This document shows positions 51,070 to 59,284 of a stretch of DNA of 64,000 bases, one piece after another. A program made the position numbers and the translations under genes. Below the pieces are notes generated by a model. That model saw nothing but the letters and a program-made list of their open reading frames with translations, searched no databases and was not told where the DNA came from. The stretch comes from SPCO01 sp964579825. GTDB taxonomy: Bacteria; Chloroflexota; Limnocylindria; Limnocylindrales; CSP1-4. How positions within the stretch are numbered: position 1 is the first letter of the stretch; each line of letters starts with the position of its first letter. Location of the stretch: assembly GCA_964579825.1 (NCBI GenBank), contig CAZOHT010000014.1, positions 20,217 through 84,216 of the forward strand, in the 5' to 3' direction.

Positions 51070-52173
51070 ATGCGGCCGGAGGACTTGGCCGGCGAACTAG
51101 GGATCGACGGGAAGCGTCTTCGCGGCTGGCTGCGCAACCGATGGCCGCGGCGGCCCGAGGATCATGGCCTGCCCTGGTTCCTGACGCCCGACCAGGTGGC
51201 GGAGGTCCGGCGGGCGTTCGCGGGCGTGCAGCGTCGGCCATTGCGCCCGGTCGTTGTGCGTCCTGGCGTGCGGCCGGCCGCCCAGTCAACCACCGGAGCG
51301 ATTGCTGCCCGTCCGTCCTCCTCGATGCTGGCCTGGTCCGACCTTCAGCGCTACGCCGACGCTGTCCTTGCTTCCGGGCTCAAAGACCTGATGTCGCAGC
51401 CCCGTTCCCCGTGGGGCCCGATCAATCTGCACACGGCTGGCGCCTATGTCTTCTCGGAAGGCGAGGCGATTATCTACGTCGGCGAGTCAACCTCGATCTC
51501 CTGGCGCGTCGCGCAGCATCGCGATCCTCGATCCCGGCTCATGGCCGCCCTTCTCGCCGGCGGCGTTGCTGATCCAGATGCCCATGCCGCGTCACGTCTA
51601 ACGATTCGAGTGCTGCCGGTCGAACTCGGGCGACTTGAACTCGAGGAGTTTGCGATCGCCTGCCTTCGCCCCTCTGTCAACCTGATGCGACGCGACTCGC
51701 GGATGGCTCTGGCCTACGTCGACGCCCCGACGGACCTCTGGCGACGAGTTCAGAGCGATTCCGACCGCCTCCTCAAGTCGGGCGTGTCGGCTGTGCTCGA
51801 GGTCCCGGCCGTGCCGTGGAAGGCCATGCTACCTCCCGTTGGAGCTGGCCTCTACATCCTCCGTGACTCGAAGGGCAAGGCTCTCTATGTCGGAGAGACC
51901 GATGCCCTCGGCGAACGACTGGGAACCCACAGCGGAGCCCGCTCGTACTTCTCGGCGCTACGACGACACGTCGGAACCGAGCTGCTCGACCTGGCATTCG
52001 CCCCCAACGTCCGCCGCGGTTTCTCTCCAGCAGACGAAGCTCGAATCAGCGCGCATCTCACGACCTGCACAATCGCGATCGTGCCCCTCGCACTCGGTCG
52101 ATGGGAACTCGAGCGCGAACTTGTCGGTGAGCTGCGTCCGGTCCTCAATCGGGAGCATTCCAAGGGGGTCTAG
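51070..52173 (+). CDS. Protein with N-terminal helix-turn-helix and two GIY-YIG nuclease-like domains
   Basis: 367 residues. The N-terminus (LAGELGIDGKRLRGWLRNRWPR) looks like a DNA-binding helix-turn-helix. First GIY-YIG domain: GAYVFSEGEAIIYVGES, then ISWRVAQH and LELEEFAIACLRPSVN. Second: AGLYILRDSKGKALYVGET, then LGERLGTHSG and WELERELVGELRPVLN. Both keep the Tyr, Arg, Glu and Asn positions of active enzymes. Start ATG at 51070 with AGGAAGG upstream. Confidence 0.75.
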   Translation: MRPEDLAGELGIDGKRLRGWLRNRWPRRPEDHGLPWFLTPDQVAEVRRAFAGVQRRPLRPVVVRPGVRPAAQSTTGAIAARPSSSMLAWSDLQRYADAVLASGLKDLMSQPRSPWGPINLHTAGAYVFSEGEAIIYVGESTSISWRVAQHRDPRSRLMAALLAGGVADPDAHAASRLTIRVLPVELGRLELEEFAIACLRPSVNLMRRDSRMALAYVDAPTDLWRRVQSDSDRLLKSGVSAVLEVPAVPWKAMLPPVGAGLYILRDSKGKALYVGETDALGERLGTHSGARSYFSALRRHVGTELLDLAFAPNVRRGFSPADEARISAHLTTCTIAIVPLALGRWELERELVGELRPVLNREHSKGV

Positions 52174-52271
52174 GCTAATCCGCGTGAGGCACCGACTCTC
52201 CCCTGTCGCCCAGGCGTGGCAAGGACGCGATTTCCGTCGCCGTCCGTCCGAGCGAGACCCTCGCAGGGATC

Positions 52272-52442
52272 GTGCAGCGGCTCTCTCCTGTTGATGAGCC
52301 GATCGATAGGCGCAGGGCGATCCTTCACGGCGAGCGACTCCACCGTGGCGAATGCACGGGGCATCGACTCGATGGCGAACCGTGCCGGGCATGGGCTATG
52401 CGCGGTTCCGATCGTTGCCGCGCCCACGCCGAGCAACGCTAG
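52272..52442 (+). CDS. Possible 56-residue zinc-binding protein
   Basis: A short frame with GECTGHRLDGEPCRAWAMRG, then DRCRAH: three Cys and two or more His in the order C-x2-H...C...C-x2-H. Similar small Cys/His proteins occur in mobile elements. In-frame coding-like sequence runs upstream to 52203, but no standard start codon lies there; the GTG at 52272 has AGGGA before it. The remaining part of the gap 52174-52271 holds nothing else. Confidence 0.4.
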   Translation: MQRLSPVDEPIDRRRAILHGERLHRGECTGHRLDGEPCRAWAMRGSDRCRAHAEQR

Positions 52443-52457
52443 TCGCCGGTCGCAACG

Positions 52458-53468
52458 TCAGCCGTCGTTCCACTGATTGGCCGAGCCGAGGACGGACCTG
52501 AACATGCACAGTTCGACGTCATCGGGCGAGCAGTCGAGGTCCTCGGCCCAGCGGTGCATCTGGGCTAGATAGGCCCGGTATCGAAGTACCGACCATGAGG
52601 CCGACGGAAGGCTCAGACCTGCGTTGTCGCGCAGCCAGTCGGCGACGTTCTTGTCATGGATCAGGGCTCGGGGCCGTTGATCGTACGGCTGGCAGAAGTA
52701 CAGGAACTTGGTCCCGAAGGCCGGTCCCAGGCTGAAGATCCGGCAGTCGCCACGATCCGAGAACCGCTCGTACGCCGCCACCGCGCCACGGGCGACGATT
52801 GTCTGCGCAGCGGCCATCAGCCGCGTGCCTGGATCGCTCGTGACCTCCAGCGACTCCCGGGCGCGAAACGGTCCGTAGCCATTGTCGCCTTCGCCCCAGG
52901 CTTTGACTACCAGGAAGGCGAACTCGGCCTCCTCGGGGTCTTGGGCAGCTCTGGCGGCCACACGGCGAACATCGTCCCGATCGAGAGACGATGGCAGCCG
53001 CATCAGGGTGTCGCGATGTTTCCGGAAGGCCGCCATCCAGTCGGCTTGTCGCCACTTGATCGCTCGCTGCGGCGGTGAGCCGCGTTTGTGCCAGTCCCGC
53101 ACCAGCCCGCGCAGCACCTCCAGGGCGCTGGCCGGCGTGCCGGTGAGTACACGGCCGGTCTTCATGGCGGTCCTCCGAGCGGATCCCGGGAGTGCCACCA
53201 GAGCCCGGTCTATGTCGCCCGCCACAGACGGGCTCACATCCGATCGGGCTCGCTGGAGTGCCGCCCTGGCCTCGGTAGCCGCCCCAGCCAATCCAGCCGC
53301 CTTGATGGTGATGACGGCGAAGGGCCCGAGCCGAGGATCCGTCAGCCAGTCCTGGAGTCGTGCCACAGCCGCCGGACCGTGAGCGGCGATCAGGTCGCGC
53401 AAATCGATGCGGCTCAAGCCATCGGCCTCGGCAGCGCGGCGGAGAAGTTCGTTGAGATCGTCGCTCAC
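52458..53468 (-). CDS. 8-oxoguanine DNA glycosylase (OGG) fold protein
   Basis: 336 residues. The C-terminal part resembles the OGG-fold proteins of actinobacterial type (VVKAWGEGDNGYGPFRARESLEV, FGTKFLYFC, ALIHDKNVADWLRD). The first 110 residues are helical and variable. The family is thought to bind or repair oxidised bases, but the usual catalytic lysine and helix-hairpin-helix of Ogg1 cannot be confirmed here. It is next to a uracil-DNA glycosylase gene. Confidence 0.6.
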   Translation of the reverse strand: MSDDLNELLRRAAEADGLSRIDLRDLIAAHGPAAVARLQDWLTDPRLGPFAVITIKAAGLAGAATEARAALQRARSDVSPSVAGDIDRALVALPGSARRTAMKTGRVLTGTPASALEVLRGLVRDWHKRGSPPQRAIKWRQADWMAAFRKHRDTLMRLPSSLDRDDVRRVAARAAQDPEEAEFAFLVVKAWGEGDNGYGPFRARESLEVTSDPGTRLMAAAQTIVARGAVAAYERFSDRGDCRIFSLGPAFGTKFLYFCQPYDQRPRALIHDKNVADWLRDNAGLSLPSASWSVLRYRAYLAQMHRWAEDLDCSPDDVELCMFRSVLGSANQWNDG

Positions 53469-53477
53469 CCGTCGAGC

Positions 53478-54152
53478 CTACAGACCCCAGTCGATCGGTT
53501 CGGCGCCGCGCTCGCGAAGGCCGTCATTCGCACGACTGAACGGCCTCGAACCGAGGAAGCCATTGCGCGAGCGGGCGACCGGGTGCGTGGAACGCACGAC
53601 CACGTGACGGCGTTCGTCGATCAACCAGGCCTTGGCTTTGGCGGGGGCGCCCCACAGCAGGAAGGCGACCGGCCTCTCCTTGGCTGCGACGGCCGAGATG
53701 GCCGCGTCCGTCAGCTCCGCCCAGCCGGCCGGGTCGCGACTCCCAGGAATGCCCTCATGAAGTGTCAGGGCCGTGTTTAGTAGGAGCACGCCGTGGTGTG
53801 TCCAAGCCTCGAGCGATCCGTGACCAGGTGGCACCAATCCGAGGTCCGATCGGAGTTCCGTCCGGATGTTCCGGAGCGATTTGGGCAGCGGCATGAGGTC
53901 CCTCGGCACGGAGAAGGCGAGGCCCATCGCGTGCGTCGCGTTCGGGTACGGATCCTGACCGAGAATGACCGCCCGGACCGAGTCGAACGGCGTGGCGCCG
54001 AGTGCGGCGAAGACCTGGTCCGGATCTGGCAGGACGCTAGTCGTCCGTCGCTTCCGAGCAACGAACTCGGCGATCGGCGCCAGTCGCGCCGGCGAGGCGG
54101 CCGGCCCGAGTGCCCGGCGCCAGTCGTCCGGGATCACACCGATCGCGGACAT
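53478..54152 (-). CDS. ung: Uracil-DNA glycosylase, family 1
   Basis: 224 residues, the usual size. Motif A is GQDPYPNATHAMGLAFSV (catalytic Asp and water-activating region); LLLNTALTLHEG and FLLWGAPAKAKAWLI are typical; the last motif is HPVARSRNGFLGSRPFSRAN, with the catalytic His but without the common HPSPLS wording. It removes uracil from DNA. The start ATG at 54152 is 17 bp after the stop of the upstream glycosylase-like gene. Confidence 0.85.
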   Translation of the reverse strand: MSAIGVIPDDWRRALGPAASPARLAPIAEFVARKRRTTSVLPDPDQVFAALGATPFDSVRAVILGQDPYPNATHAMGLAFSVPRDLMPLPKSLRNIRTELRSDLGLVPPGHGSLEAWTHHGVLLLNTALTLHEGIPGSRDPAGWAELTDAAISAVAAKERPVAFLLWGAPAKAKAWLIDERRHVVVRSTHPVARSRNGFLGSRPFSRANDGLRERGAEPIDWGL

Positions 54153-54169
54153 GGGATCACCGAGCACGT

Positions 54170-54857
54170 TCAAGGCGCGACCTCGCGCTCCGCCTTCGCG
54201 ACCGCGTTGACGATGATGTCCGTGTAGGCGGCCGGGCCAAAGCCCCGGTGACTGGCGCCGTTCGGGTGCCAGCCGATAACCCAAGTTCGCCCGCCGGAGC
54301 GCCCCCGCCAGGCCGGCTGGACCGGCGGCCGACCACCAGAACGGCCCAACGACCGCTATGACGCGAGTGGCATCGAGCCAGTCGGTAACGGCGCGCAGGA
54401 GCGGACCAACGTGAGGATCCTGTGCTTTCTTCAGCGCCCCACCTGGATTCCCCGGCGGATCCTCAGGCGCTGCTGGGAAGAGGTTCACCCATGCAAAGCG
54501 CGCGTACCAGGGAGCGTCGAGATCTGGTTCGAGCGCTTCCACGAGCTGCCGCACCGCTCGCCAAAAGCGCAATGTGCGAACTTGATGCGTGTCGATCCAG
54601 TGCAGCGGGTCCGGCTTGTCGACGCGGTCCCGGAACGCCGCGATCCCCTCCTTTCGCCCAGCCTCGGTCAGGAAATGAGCCGCAGGGTAGTCGTCGCCCC
54701 AGCCGTAGACCGCCTGGCCCACGATGACGAGCCCGCGGTAGGCACTTCCGATATGCGGCCAATGGGTGACCACGGGCCGGGTGCCGATGTCGCCGGCGCG
54801 TTCGCCGACCGAACTCAGGAGGGCGTCGTAGCGGGCGATCACCGCGGGCTCATCCAT
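54170..54857 (-). pseudogene. Uracil-DNA-glycosylase-superfamily gene with a frameshift
   Basis: From the ATG at 54857 the frame encodes YRGLVIVGQAVYGWGDDYPAA and WVNLFPAAPEDPPGNPG, then VIAVVGPFWWSAAG. Near 54285-54300 the reading must shift by +1 to continue as TWVIGWHPNGASHRGFGPAAYTDIIVNAV, which ends at the stop at 54170. The two pieces match the beginning and end of one glycosylase-like protein of about 228 residues. A run of five C's (GCGCCCCCGCC) lies at the break, so either a one-base insertion, a slip or a sequencing error. Confidence 0.7.
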
Positions 54858-54964
54858 GGTCCACAGCCTACGGCTCGCGTCCGACATGCACGCAACGTGA
54901 CGGTGGGTGACGCGTCCTCCGCAGATGGCGAGCTTGCTCCCCGAGCCAAGCTGCCGTTGTTGTT

Positions 54965-55231
54965 TCAGCTCGGTAGCTCGCCGTTGCCGGGCGGCTTACG
55001 CGTCAGGGTCAGCCGCACTTCGTCCGGCCTCGGGGCGTCAGGCGCCTTCAGAACCTCGGCGTGCACCACCATCATCGTCTTGCCACCGTGGCGGGTCAGG
55101 ACTGCCCGGTACTCGGCCTCGGTGAACGTCAACGAGCCGCCGACGCGTTCGAGCAAGACGACCAAGCCCGCCATGTGAAGGGCGCCGAGGTCGTATGACG
55201 GCTTGGTCCCGGCCGATCCATCCTTTGCCAT
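54965..55231 (-). CDS. Small hypothetical protein
   Basis: 88 residues, soluble: SYDLGALHMAGLVVLLERVGG, then LTFTEAEYRAVLTRHGGKTMMVV, and a Pro-rich end. No recognised family, but the codon pattern and the ATG with upstream GGAG-like sequence support a real gene. It lies alone between the glycosylase genes and the decayed antitoxin locus. Confidence 0.55.
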   Translation of the reverse strand: MAKDGSAGTKPSYDLGALHMAGLVVLLERVGGSLTFTEAEYRAVLTRHGGKTMMVVHAEVLKAPDAPRPDEVRLTLTRKPPGNGELPS

Positions 55232-55356
55232 GCGAACTCCTACCGCTGGTACGCTGGGTTCATGCCATCCATCGGAGATCGCGCACCGCTCATAGCCGGG
55301 TTGATGTTGGCCATTCAGGCCACCGACCGCCCCGGTCTCAGCGGAGGCGTGACGCC

Positions 55357-55641
55357 ATGGCCGTGCACTCCAAGTGGAGCGAGATCAAGCGCCGGAAGTG
55401 ACTGACCGAGAGCCGCGAGCGAGCCCGTCAAGCGAGCTTGCGGGCGATCGCCGGCGGCGATCGGCCGGTGTACCGTCCGCAGGTCGAACCGGGCGGCGAC
55501 GTTCTCCTCGTCCGAATCCCGGAGCTCGATATCGCGACGCAGGCACGCCAACCAGGCGAGGTCTCGGCGATGGCGCGCGACTGCATCGCCACCTGACTCG
55601 GCGTCGACCCCGACGCCTTCGATGTCGATATCGAGATCTAG
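55357..55641 (+). pseudogene. Remnant of a HicB-like antitoxin locus
   Basis: MAVHSKWSEIKRRK with an immediate stop resembles the N-terminus of the small regulator usually paired with this antitoxin. It is followed in another frame by YRPQVEPGGDVLLVRIPELD, then IATQARQPGEVSAMARDCIAT, a TGA stop where Trp would be expected, and LGVDPDAFDVDIEI. This is the HicB-type fold of actinobacterial pairs with one nonsense mutation and the start lost. Nothing of the partner remains. Confidence 0.55.
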
Positions 55642-55673
55642 CAGAACACGCGCAGCGCACCAATCGCGTGGCA

Positions 55674-55964
55674 TCAACCGGCCGAGATCTCACGGAGCTG
55701 GCGGGAGACATCGAGCAGCCGAAGGTCGGCCAGGAGCTCGGAGACCGCCGCCGCCCCCAGCCAATCGAGGCTGGCGACGATCGCCGCTCGGGCAGTGGGT
55801 CCGATCCCTGTGACCTGACGACCGCAGGTGTCCGAGGCCGAGATCCAGCGATCGCCCGCGTTCCGAATCTGCACGTCAGCCTCGATCCCGACGCGATCGG
55901 CCAGGAGCCGGAAACGAACAGGGTCGGTCGTCGAGTCACGGCGCGTCCCATCGCAAGAGTTCAT
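55674..55964 (-). CDS. Small hypothetical protein
   Basis: 96 residues: DPVRFRLLADRVGIEADVQIRNAGDRWISASD, then a helical end (ARAAIVASLDWLGAAAVSELLADLRLL). No known family. The ATG at 55964 is the start of the part with normal protein composition; the open frame further upstream is antisense to the protease gene. Confidence 0.45.
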   Translation of the reverse strand: MNSCDGTRRDSTTDPVRFRLLADRVGIEADVQIRNAGDRWISASDTCGRQVTGIGPTARAAIVASLDWLGAAAVSELLADLRLLDVSRQLREISAG

Positions 55965-56220
55965 CGCGGGATAAACGTAGGAGAGGTCTGTGACAGCTCT
56001 GGTGTCACAGAGGCGTCGAGGACCCTCCGTCTTATCAAAGCGGCCTGACGCTCCTCGAGCAACGCGGACTCGCGGTCGGTGTCCACGGCCGATTCCGGCC
56101 CGCGGGCCACCTCGTAGGGATGGACCCGGCGGTCGCCTTAGCAGGGTGCGTGAGATCAGGGGCGAAATCGGCCCTCGGAAGCTAGCCCATCGGCCGCAGG
56201 CAGGCCCTATCGTTCCCGTC

Positions 56221-57117
56221 GTGACCGAACTCCGCGATATGTTCATCACGTATGGGCCATGTGTCTTGCAGATTGCCGTCCGCGACGCCGAGGGAGGTGA
56301 CCATTCCGGCACGTGCTTTCACATCGGGGATGGGTACCTGGTAACCGCGCGACACGTCGTAGACGGGACGCGGATCCTGAGTATCGGCGACCACGACGTT
56401 GGTGACGTGGAGGTCGCATTCCACCCGGATGAGGACGTCGATCTTGCGATCCTGCGTACGACGCTCCGTCTCGAGCCCGACCGGAGGGTCTTCGCTGATG
56501 GCCGCTATCAGGAGTTCGCGTCGGCGATCCCGCTTGGCAGTCACCTCGACGACTGGCTGAATGACGACGCCTTCATCGCGCAGAAGGTGCTCGTGATGGG
56601 ATACCCCCCGATTCCGATGGCCCGCGAGCCGGTGCTCGTCACGGTCGAGGCCGAGATCGTCGCAGTGGTAGACAAATATGTCGGCCCACGCCACCCGCAC
56701 TTTGTCCTCTCCAACATCCCGCGGGGTGGATTCAGTGGTGGGCCGGTTCTGATGTCAGGTTTCCTGTTAGGGGTGGCGACCGAATCGCTGCTTGAGGCGG
56801 GCAAACCCTTGGAGACCGGCTTTGCAGCTGCCCTCACCGTCGAACCACTGCTCGCCCTTATGGGCCACCACCGTCTGTTTCCGTTCGGTTGGAATGGAGA
56901 CTGGGCTCGGGAGCTGGCCGACGGTCCAGCCGGCTTTGACGATGACTGGGAGCTGAACGCCCACACGTACATGCCTGCTCCCCTCCCATGGTGGTTTCGT
57001 TGGCGCGTACGCGCATTGAAAGTCGCCTCGCGTCACCGGCAATTGCATCGACTCGCGCGGCGGCTGACATTCCACACTCGGGTAGGGTGGCGACCAGCGA
57101 CACCGCCGCGACGGTAA
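56221..57117 (+). CDS. Trypsin-like serine protease
   Basis: 298 residues. Catalytic triad in order: TARHVVDG (His), DVDLAILRT (Asp) and RGGFSGGPVLMSG (Ser). No signal peptide is visible, so it probably acts in the cytoplasm. The C-terminal 60 residues are basic and may bind nucleic acid or a partner. The GTG at 56221 is used; the ATG at 56239 is an alternative. It lies between decayed and defence-type genes and could be an effector or a stand-alone gene. Confidence 0.8.
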   Translation: MTELRDMFITYGPCVLQIAVRDAEGGDHSGTCFHIGDGYLVTARHVVDGTRILSIGDHDVGDVEVAFHPDEDVDLAILRTTLRLEPDRRVFADGRYQEFASAIPLGSHLDDWLNDDAFIAQKVLVMGYPPIPMAREPVLVTVEAEIVAVVDKYVGPRHPHFVLSNIPRGGFSGGPVLMSGFLLGVATESLLEAGKPLETGFAAALTVEPLLALMGHHRLFPFGWNGDWARELADGPAGFDDDWELNAHTYMPAPLPWWFRWRVRALKVASRHRQLHRLARRLTFHTRVGWRPATPPRR

Positions 57118-57281
57118 ACGTCGGACTCTGCTCGTCGGTGTCAAGGAAAGCGGCCGCGCCGGTCGCCGTACCAGCCGCCCAACCGGCGGCCTGGGTCGCC
57201 CGTTGAACTGACGCTCCCCGGGAACCGGAGCGCGGCCGCACCGAATCTAGCCGTCGTCCCTGCACCACGACTTATCTGCGC

Positions 57282-58073
57282 CTAGTGCCGACCGAAGGGC
57301 TGGCGCGCCAGGGTGACGCCCCGGACCTCTCGGGCTCGCCCCTGAAGGCGCAGCGCCCGGGCAACCTCGCGCATGGTCAGCCCGTCCGTGAAGACATCGT
57401 CGACCACGACGATCCGGCGACCCCGAGTACGAGAAGGGTCCGACACCTCAAGCGAGTCTCGGACCGGACCTTCTGCGTTCACCCGTCGCTGTTGGTACTT
57501 CATGCCGGTCATGGCCGGAGCGTCGGCGGTCTTGATGATTGCTGGTGTCTCGGCCAGGTCGAACGGCCACCGGCCCGGCGGGACCTGCTCTGCATCCGCC
57601 GCGACCAGGATCTCGCGGATGTGGTCCCAATCGCGGCGACTGTCCGGCCCGATGAACGTCGGGCTGGCGACGATCAGATCGACACCGTTGAAGGTCGCTT
57701 CGTTGGCGTCGAGGAAACCAACCAGGATCCGACCGAAAATCGCCGCCCATCCACGGTTGCCGCTCGAAGCATCGCTGTACTTGTAGGCGTTGATGACCCG
57801 TTGAAGGACGCCTGAGCGCATCGCAGTGGCGTAGTTCCACTCGAACCATCGCTCGCTCATTCCGCAGACGGGGTTCCTGCAGGCGGTCTCACCCGTGATG
57901 TAGGTCTGGTCGCAGACCTCGCAGCGATCATCGAGATCGGCGAGAGGCTCCATGGTGCTGTGGGCACACGAGAAGCAGAACGCCGGGCTTCCACCTGCGA
58001 GGTACGGGCAGCGCCCACACTGGCCGAACTCGAGCCGCTTCGGCGCCGACAGGCCAGATTTTGCGTCGGGCAC
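57282..58073 (-). CDS. ComF-like phosphoribosyltransferase with zinc-finger N-terminus
   Basis: 263 residues. Several CxxC pairs in the first 90 residues (CGRCPYL, FCFSCAHS, CEVCDQT) form ribbon-like zinc fingers. The C-terminal domain has the phosphoribosyltransferase loop GRRIVVVDDVFTDGLTM. ComF belongs to this type and works in DNA uptake with DprA. Here it follows the DprA-like gene by three bases, so the two form a unit. Confidence 0.75.
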   Translation of the reverse strand: MPDAKSGLSAPKRLEFGQCGRCPYLAGGSPAFCFSCAHSTMEPLADLDDRCEVCDQTYITGETACRNPVCGMSERWFEWNYATAMRSGVLQRVINAYKYSDASSGNRGWAAIFGRILVGFLDANEATFNGVDLIVASPTFIGPDSRRDWDHIREILVAADAEQVPPGRWPFDLAETPAIIKTADAPAMTGMKYQQRRVNAEGPVRDSLEVSDPSRTRGRRIVVVDDVFTDGLTMREVARALRLQGRAREVRGVTLARQPFGRH

Positions 58074-58076
58074 GAG

Positions 58077-59003
58077 TCACCCGAGAGCCATGGACAACTG
58101 GCGACGCTGATCCGAGCGGGCTTGCACGGCCTCGGGCGACTGAAGGAGGCGCACGATATCGTCGACGTCGGCTACCTCGATGGCGCCTCTCTCCAGGTAC
58201 TTCTTCGCCCACGGGCGCTCGTGAACGAGACTCGACAGCAGGAACACGCGCTTGCCATGCTCGAGGGCATAGCGAGCCTGCATCTTGGCACCGCTGGTGG
58301 CGCTAGCCTCGACCACAACCGTGCCCTGGCCCATCCCCGACATCACGATGTTCCGGCGAGGAAACGTGTCCGTTCGCGGCGGGCTGTCTGGCCAGAACTG
58401 AGACACCAGGGCTCCGGTCGCGGCAATCCGCTCCGCCAGGTCGCAGTTCTCAGGTGGGTAGATCGTCCGGAGCCCGGTGCCCATCACCGAGATCGTCCGA
58501 CCGCCGGCGTTGAGGCTGGCCTGGTGGGCCGCGGTGTCGATGCCCCGGGCCAGGCCGGAGAGGACGGTTACCCCAGCCTCGGCGAGTTGAGAGGCCAGGC
58601 GGCGGGCGCGCTCGAGGCCCTCCACCGAGGCCTCCCGCGTCCCGACGACTGCGACGGACCGCGCGTCGTCCGCGCGGAGTACTCCCCGGTACGTCAGGAA
58701 CGGCGGCAGATTGAAGATGAGCCGAAGGTTGGCGGGATAGTCATCATCGAGGACCGTGGTCAGGTTCAGATCGTCGTGGGCCATGTCGGCGAGGGTCGAC
58801 TCGACCCACGCCCGATGGGCCGGGAGTTCATCCTGGGCTGCGTTGAGGAGCGCCAGGCTCTCGGTGGCGTCGGCGCTGCTCTCCGAGGATCGGCCCGCCA
58901 GCAAGTCAGTCAGACCGCCTGGACGCTGGGCCTCGCGGGCGAGGAAGTACCACGACACGCCTCGGACGCGGCACATGGACAGAAGATCGACGACGTCACT
59001 CAT
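58077..59003 (-). CDS. dprA: DprA/Smf-like DNA-processing protein
   Basis: 308 residues. The Rossmann-like DprA domain reads SVAVVGTREASVEGLERARRLASQL, VLSGLARGIDTAAHQASL, TISVMGTGLRTIYPPEN and PRTDTFPRRNIVMSGMGQGTVVVEA. It would load RecA on single-stranded DNA or bind foreign DNA. The frame opens at 59033; the ATG at 59003 is preferred. It is downstream of a 281-bp gap (59004-59284) in which I see no gene. Confidence 0.8.
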   Translation of the reverse strand: MSDVVDLLSMCRVRGVSWYFLAREAQRPGGLTDLLAGRSSESSADATESLALLNAAQDELPAHRAWVESTLADMAHDDLNLTTVLDDDYPANLRLIFNLPPFLTYRGVLRADDARSVAVVGTREASVEGLERARRLASQLAEAGVTVLSGLARGIDTAAHQASLNAGGRTISVMGTGLRTIYPPENCDLAERIAATGALVSQFWPDSPPRTDTFPRRNIVMSGMGQGTVVVEASATSGAKMQARYALEHGKRVFLLSSLVHERPWAKKYLERGAIEVADVDDIVRLLQSPEAVQARSDQRRQLSMALG

Positions 59004-59284
59004 CGCTGCGACCCTACTCACGGTTTCGAACATCTGTTCGGGTTGCGGCGTCGATGGTACCCGGCCTCGAGCCTGAGTTCAAGTGTAGGCCGGCGACCAG
59101 TCGGCCGTCTGCCTGTTATCGATGCTCCCATTCCCGGCATGAATTGCCCCACGCACCGTTCTCAAGCGGTCCAAGGGCGAGGCGCACCAACGGATGGCCC
59201 TGACGTCGTCCGCAGAGCAGCTGAGGGCGACCTCTACGAGCGTCCGGAGGGCCGGCTCGCCAGGTCAAGCGATCGCTCGCTCCA

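Noticed and set aside
59004..59284. Possible gene in the gap between HigA-like and DprA-like genes
   Set aside because: All frames are short or low-complexity; nothing protein-like is visible, so I leave it as intergenic.
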